This document shows, piece by piece, positions 60,342 through 64,000 of a DNA stretch of 64,000 bases; the stretch's first letter is position 1; the number at the start of each line of letters is the position of its first letter. The translations under genes were made by a program, and so were the position numbers. The notes below the pieces were generated by a model, which saw only the letters and a list, made by a program, of their open reading frames with translations, searched no databases and had not been told where the DNA came from. The stretch spans positions 1,612,001-1,676,000 of the forward strand of contig OZ345382.1 in assembly GCA_977006965.1 (NCBI GenBank), written 5' to 3'. The stretch comes from Phymatolithon calcareum. Lineage: Eukaryota > Rhodophyta > Florideophyceae > Hapalidiales.

Positions 60342-62346
60342 CTAGTGTCTATTTTACAGACATTTTCCCTCAATTGAGGGGCACTTTTCCCTCAAATGAT
60401 GCGAAGCTGCTCTGGTGTTGGCGTGCAACGGCGTTGAGGGCTTCTAGAATAAAAACCTACAATATCCCCCTCCCTCAATTGAGGGAATAAGATTCATTTA
60501 ATTTTTTGCACATGAAAGCTTCTCGCTATCAAGCGCATCAACAGCGCCAAGCTCACAGAGGTCTTCAGCATGCTTAATGAAGCAGCTCCGAACAGTAGAA
60601 GTGTCGCAAATGTATATTGTGGCACTATCAAGCGTATTACTTGAGGAGCACACAATGGTCGAGGTCTTGAATTTTTAAACTCTGCAGTTGTTTTGTACAA
60701 CAATAGTAGTCATCATGACCTCTGCAGTCATCCTTTTACTTTTCTTAGGGTAACGTGGCGTCCAACACTGCTGTCGAATGCAAATGTACGTTCTGGCGCG
60801 ACTGAACATCAACAAATAGTGCGGGTACCAAATGCTATCGATGAGTTGCTCGCCCGGCACTTCACAAAACATTCGCTGCGTCGTGTGCTGCTGACACTCT
60901 GCATGAGCACCAGCGAATAGCAGACAGCTAATAATCTAGAAAATCGCCAGAAGAGTTAGATGACCCCTATGAACTATAGGCGCACTTGTTGAATCTCTGC
61001 AGAGTCAGCACTCACCAAGTATGAATCTGCACGTGCAATGCGCCTTATACCGGCATACGCGGCCACAAGATAGCACAGAACTTCCATTCCGTGGGCCATC
61101 TCGAATAAAAATTTCTTTGACACTGTGTGCTTTCAGTGATCATTCATGGGATCGACGGAGTCTTGACCGAGCGACCAGCGGTACTGCGCAGAGTACATGT
61201 TGCCTAACCCAGTTGATTGAACTCTGAATGAAATCAATCGGAGGTATTTGGCCACGGCATCCCTGCTTTTGAAGATGAAGGGCCGGGGAAATGTTTCTTC
61301 GGCCTGGTAGACTTCCAGAAATCGCTCTCAGCGCCGAACTCAACTCTTGCCATGAGGACGAGTATTTCGAAAAACATAATAGGCTCTGTCACTGTAGTCT
61401 CTTTTCGCCCCTTTCTTCTTAGCTTATCGGACTTCCAAGCAGCAATTTTTCGCAGGTAACTTGGGGAAACTTCGTCACCACGCAATCGTACTTCGAATGA
61501 AGTCAGTACTACAATTCTCGGATAAGAAGTCTCCGTTTAGAGTGCGAAGTTTCCAAAACTGAGAGGAAAATCGTCCCTAAAACGGGCATAGAACTTTCTG
61601 CTCGTACCTTGGCACCCAATGAGCGCTAGCATTCTGCTCGCGGTCGGGCGTGATGACATCAAGTTCGCGATGCGATGGTTGGTCCCAAGGGCCCTGTAAG
61701 ACTTAGGCGAGAGAGCTCGGAAGAGGGCGTTTAGAGCTTCTGAAGGTTGTATCGAAGCTTGTGTGCCCTTCTGAGGAGCATGTGATTGCGACTGTAGACG
61801 ATAAACAGGCGTTTCGCGATGAAGATTGGCAAGGATGAACACTGTAAGCAGGCCAATGTCATCGTCAGCGTTCTTTGCCTGGACGTTGACAATATGGACT
61901 GTCTTAATCTTAGTCTTCTTCAATGGATGACGAATCAGAACCATTTCACGCGATGTGACATGCTCGTGCCACCACTGATTTTTTTCCCGAGTACATTCTG
62001 AACCATACCACTCATCTTTTTTGACGTCGAAATGGCTCCGCATAGTCTGGAGCACTCTGCGAGACCGCTTACCGATGCTGCCTTGGTGTGTACTCGTGTA
62101 ACGACCGCGCGCGGCCGATGTTTTTCTCCTGGAATGTCAGGTCGGGTACTTCTCAGTGACCAACATATTTTCGTTGCTTGCGCTAAACGAAGCGAATTTA
62201 AGGTAGTATTGTGGATACTCCTCGCACAGAACATAAGCTAGGCTTTACGAATATGGCATGAGCGATGTGTTTCGAATTTGCTTTATGGATATTTTCGAGC
62301 TTTCAAATCGCCCCTCAATTGAAGGGATTCGTAAAATAGACGCTAG
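60342..62346 (-). mobile_element. PiggyBac-like DNA transposon, copy 2
   Basis: Inverted ends CTAGTGTCTATTTTAC and CTAGCGTCTATTTTAC (the right end read inverted), with the subterminal CCTCAATTGAGG palindromes shared with the 15.4 kb copy. Flanking AGAA (60338-60341) and AGAA (62347-62350) may be a 4-bp target duplication, though canonical piggyBac uses TTAA. The minus strand keeps decayed transposase pieces (FFEILVLMARVEFGAESDFW at about 61380-61300). An S module (60403-60470) is inserted near the left end. Confidence 0.6.
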
Positions 62347-62404
62347 AGAAAGCTAATTAATTTGATTACGCACTCAAAATTTTGTCATGTACCGTAGACC
62401 AAAT

Positions 62405-62790
62405 GTCATGTTTATTATAATGCGAGTTTATTTAAAAGTCCCACAGACTTCTGAAGAGATGGGCAAGGATTCCTCAGACAGTATCCACCTATGTGCTGCT
62501 CACGAAACGCCCACCAGAATGGCGGGCGGTAGAACTTAGGATTCAAGGTAGTCCTCTCTCAGTCCTCCACCGGAGTGCTGGTGCTTGGGCTCGACCTCTT
62601 TTTGCCTTGCCTTCTACGAAGAAATACAGGCCTTCTGCGCTCTCCATGTGTTCTGTGATTGTCTTTCTAAATAGTAAGAGCTCATCAAGCGCCTTTTCTG
62701 CTTCCAGTCTTAAATCTCTTTCGAGGTCGTACTCTGCTAGCGTGCGTACAAGGTACCCATATTCTCTCTAGGTCTGGTGCCGAGGTCTTC
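62405..62790 (-). mobile_element. R1 retroposon copy with coding C-terminus
   Basis: The R1 3' end (plus-strand GTCCCACAGACTTCTGAAG) ends GACTTTTAAATAAA on the minus strand. Upstream (62770-62575, minus) an open frame encodes RTLAEYDLERDLRLEAEKAL, then DELLLFRKTITEHMESAEG. This aligns with the T protein C-terminus (EKALDSILLYSVTIIDNM), linking R1 and T elements. Confidence 0.6.
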
Positions 62791-63054
62791 AGCCGTACTT
62801 GTTGTTGACACCTTTGGGAATCTACCACAGGCATACTGCAGGTCAAATGTCATGTTGTGCTACTCTCTGATTTATTGAAGCTGTGGATTGCTTGCTTGAA
62901 TTCAATAAACCATAAAACAGTTCCTTACAGAACTTCGATAAACGCGCACTCATTTTTCCTCATTAGTACAAATGGAGCCGGAAGCTGATATCGAGGATAC
63001 CGATTTGTAGATGAGATAACCCTTTTGAACACGTATTTGTATACCATCCGCAAA
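62791..63054. other. No gene seen
   Basis: AT-rich spacer; nothing recognised. Confidence 0.3.
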
Positions 63055-63064
63055 GCTGATGAAT

Positions 63065-63211
63065 TTTTTTTGCAACTGTTTTAGTTGTTTACTTGAAAGC
63101 TCTCATTAACACTTCTAAGACTTTACCGGAGCAGCGTTTCATAACTTGTTCATTCTAGTTTATCGCCTGGTCCCTAATACAGGGACTCCTCGTTCTCCAC
63201 ATTGTCAATTT
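63065..63211 (-). mobile_element. T retroposon, short 5'-truncated copy with target duplication
   Basis: 147 bp between exact copies of GCTGATGAAT (63055-63064 and 63212-63221). On the minus strand it starts within the last codons of the T ORF and carries GTCCCTGTATTAGGGACC. It then has the stem GAAACGCTGCTC with GAGAGCTTTC (bulged G kept, T-G pair changed to T-A) and an A8 tail. Confidence 0.75.
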
Positions 63212-63221
63212 GCTGATGAAT

Positions 63222-64000
63222 ATGAGTTTCTCGTCAATCGAAACCGCAGAGTGAGGTTATCCCTTCGGAGGATGTTCTAACGTAAGCTTGTCGATAGTCC
63301 CTGTCTAAATTGAAGTAGATCAGCCGTCACACATACTGGTAAGCGGAAAACTCGCCGAATATAGCACACCTGAATGTGCACACAGCGATATGGATAACTG
63401 CAGAGCGGTCGATGGCATCGATGTGTGTTTCTACCCTCCTAGAATTTCTGTGAATTCTTATTGTAGCTGAGACGAGATGCAATAATGTCATGGACCCGTC
63501 AAAGTTTCGGAACTATGCGTAATTGTCAAAATTCCTTGCAATGGAAGGAGATCGCCTTGAATTGAAGAGGAAGAGGAGAGTTCCGTACGACAAGACAAGC
63601 GAGCTGCCAGGAATCCTTCAACTCCCTACAGTAAAGCATAGGCAATTAGCGCTTCAATACATTTGTGGAAGATTTCTGCAAGTGTTTACAACAAGCATGG
63701 TAGAAAAATTCGGACACAAAGTTCGACAGCAAAATATGCTTGGCAACCCTGGAAAATAATATGGCATTATATGACCTGAAAAGAAAACAGATTAGATACT
63801 AAGCAAGCACTAAATACAATTTCAACGAACGCATTAGAATGTTTATCAAACCATTGAAGCAGGGACGAAGACGAATGCGCTACGCGTCGAAACACAAATG
63901 CGCACAACGAACCATGTATAATATATGGTTTGACCGCCGCACAGCTTGGCCACACGTCGATCTCGCTTCAATTGGTGTCCTGGATCTTGTCATGCCTAGC
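63222..64000. other. Right edge: T-like protein fragment and relic DNA
   Basis: At 63541-63760 a plus-strand frame encodes RLELKRKRRVPYDKTSELPG and KHRQLALQYICGRFLQVFTT, a diverged relative of the T protein (RKRKIRYGKPDEIPAIL, RHRQLDIKYASGRFPQVSTT). The final 200 bp resemble 43730-43935. No complete gene. Confidence 0.45.

Overview
The window looks like nuclear DNA of a multicellular (florideophyte) red alga, Chondrus-like; this is an inference from architecture, not from a database match. Genes are mostly intronless or carry very short introns (45-132 nt). Three gene starts sit 60-110 nt downstream of a plain TATA box. Plastid-type leaders are present (for example a start reading MHAFVPP). 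Small islands of GC-rich genes lie in a sea of AT-richer, decayed transposable elements.

Gene islands: (1) 2.1-2.9 kb, a secreted germin-like cupin. (2) 18.4-23.7 kb, a MYND zinc-finger protein, a large organellar PPR protein and the cytosolic ribosomal protein uL15/RPL27A with four exons; the last two share a 340-bp divergent promoter. (3) 25.4-29.4 kb, a 1333-residue NLR-like receptor (N-terminal helical domain, NB-ARC, about 11 WD40 repeats). (4) 33.5-39.3 kb, a membrane-anchored TPR-like protein divergent from a two-exon DNL-type zinc-finger (HSP70 escortase) gene, then a long plastid-type coiled-coil membrane protein. A probable unrecognised three-exon gene lies at 42.3-43.1 kb. Decayed host genes include a RETICULATA-related gene (54.0-54.95 kb), a coiled-coil gene with its own TATA box broken by a 10-bp duplication (57.3 kb) and the tail of a threonine-dehydratase-like PLP enzyme (41 kb).

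Mobile DNA fills most of the rest. A 5.9-kb Copia retrotransposon (46.26-52.18 kb) has 293-bp LTRs differing at one base and a 5-bp target duplication, yet its gag-pol is broken by two in-frame stops and a frameshift at a G8 run. A Mutator-like element (14.43-17.47 kb) with ~78-bp terminal inverted repeats and a 10-bp target duplication contains a nested piggyBac-like element; a relative of the latter lies at 60.3-62.3 kb. Truncated LINE 3' ends with (AATG)n tails lie at 10.8, 13.6 and 59.2 kb. Several perfect palindromes and fold-back repeats occur.

The least familiar signal is a set of retroposon families (called here R1, R2, S and T) that differ in body sequence but share one 3' module: a stem-loop with a single bulged G whose 3' arm (GAGGGCTT-like) runs directly into AAATAAA, often then a short A-tail. 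Stem pairs covary between families. Three copies are 5'-truncated between exact 10-14 bp target duplications, and one consists of little more than the module. Three families also encode a related helical C-terminal peptide just upstream. I know no described family with this arrangement.
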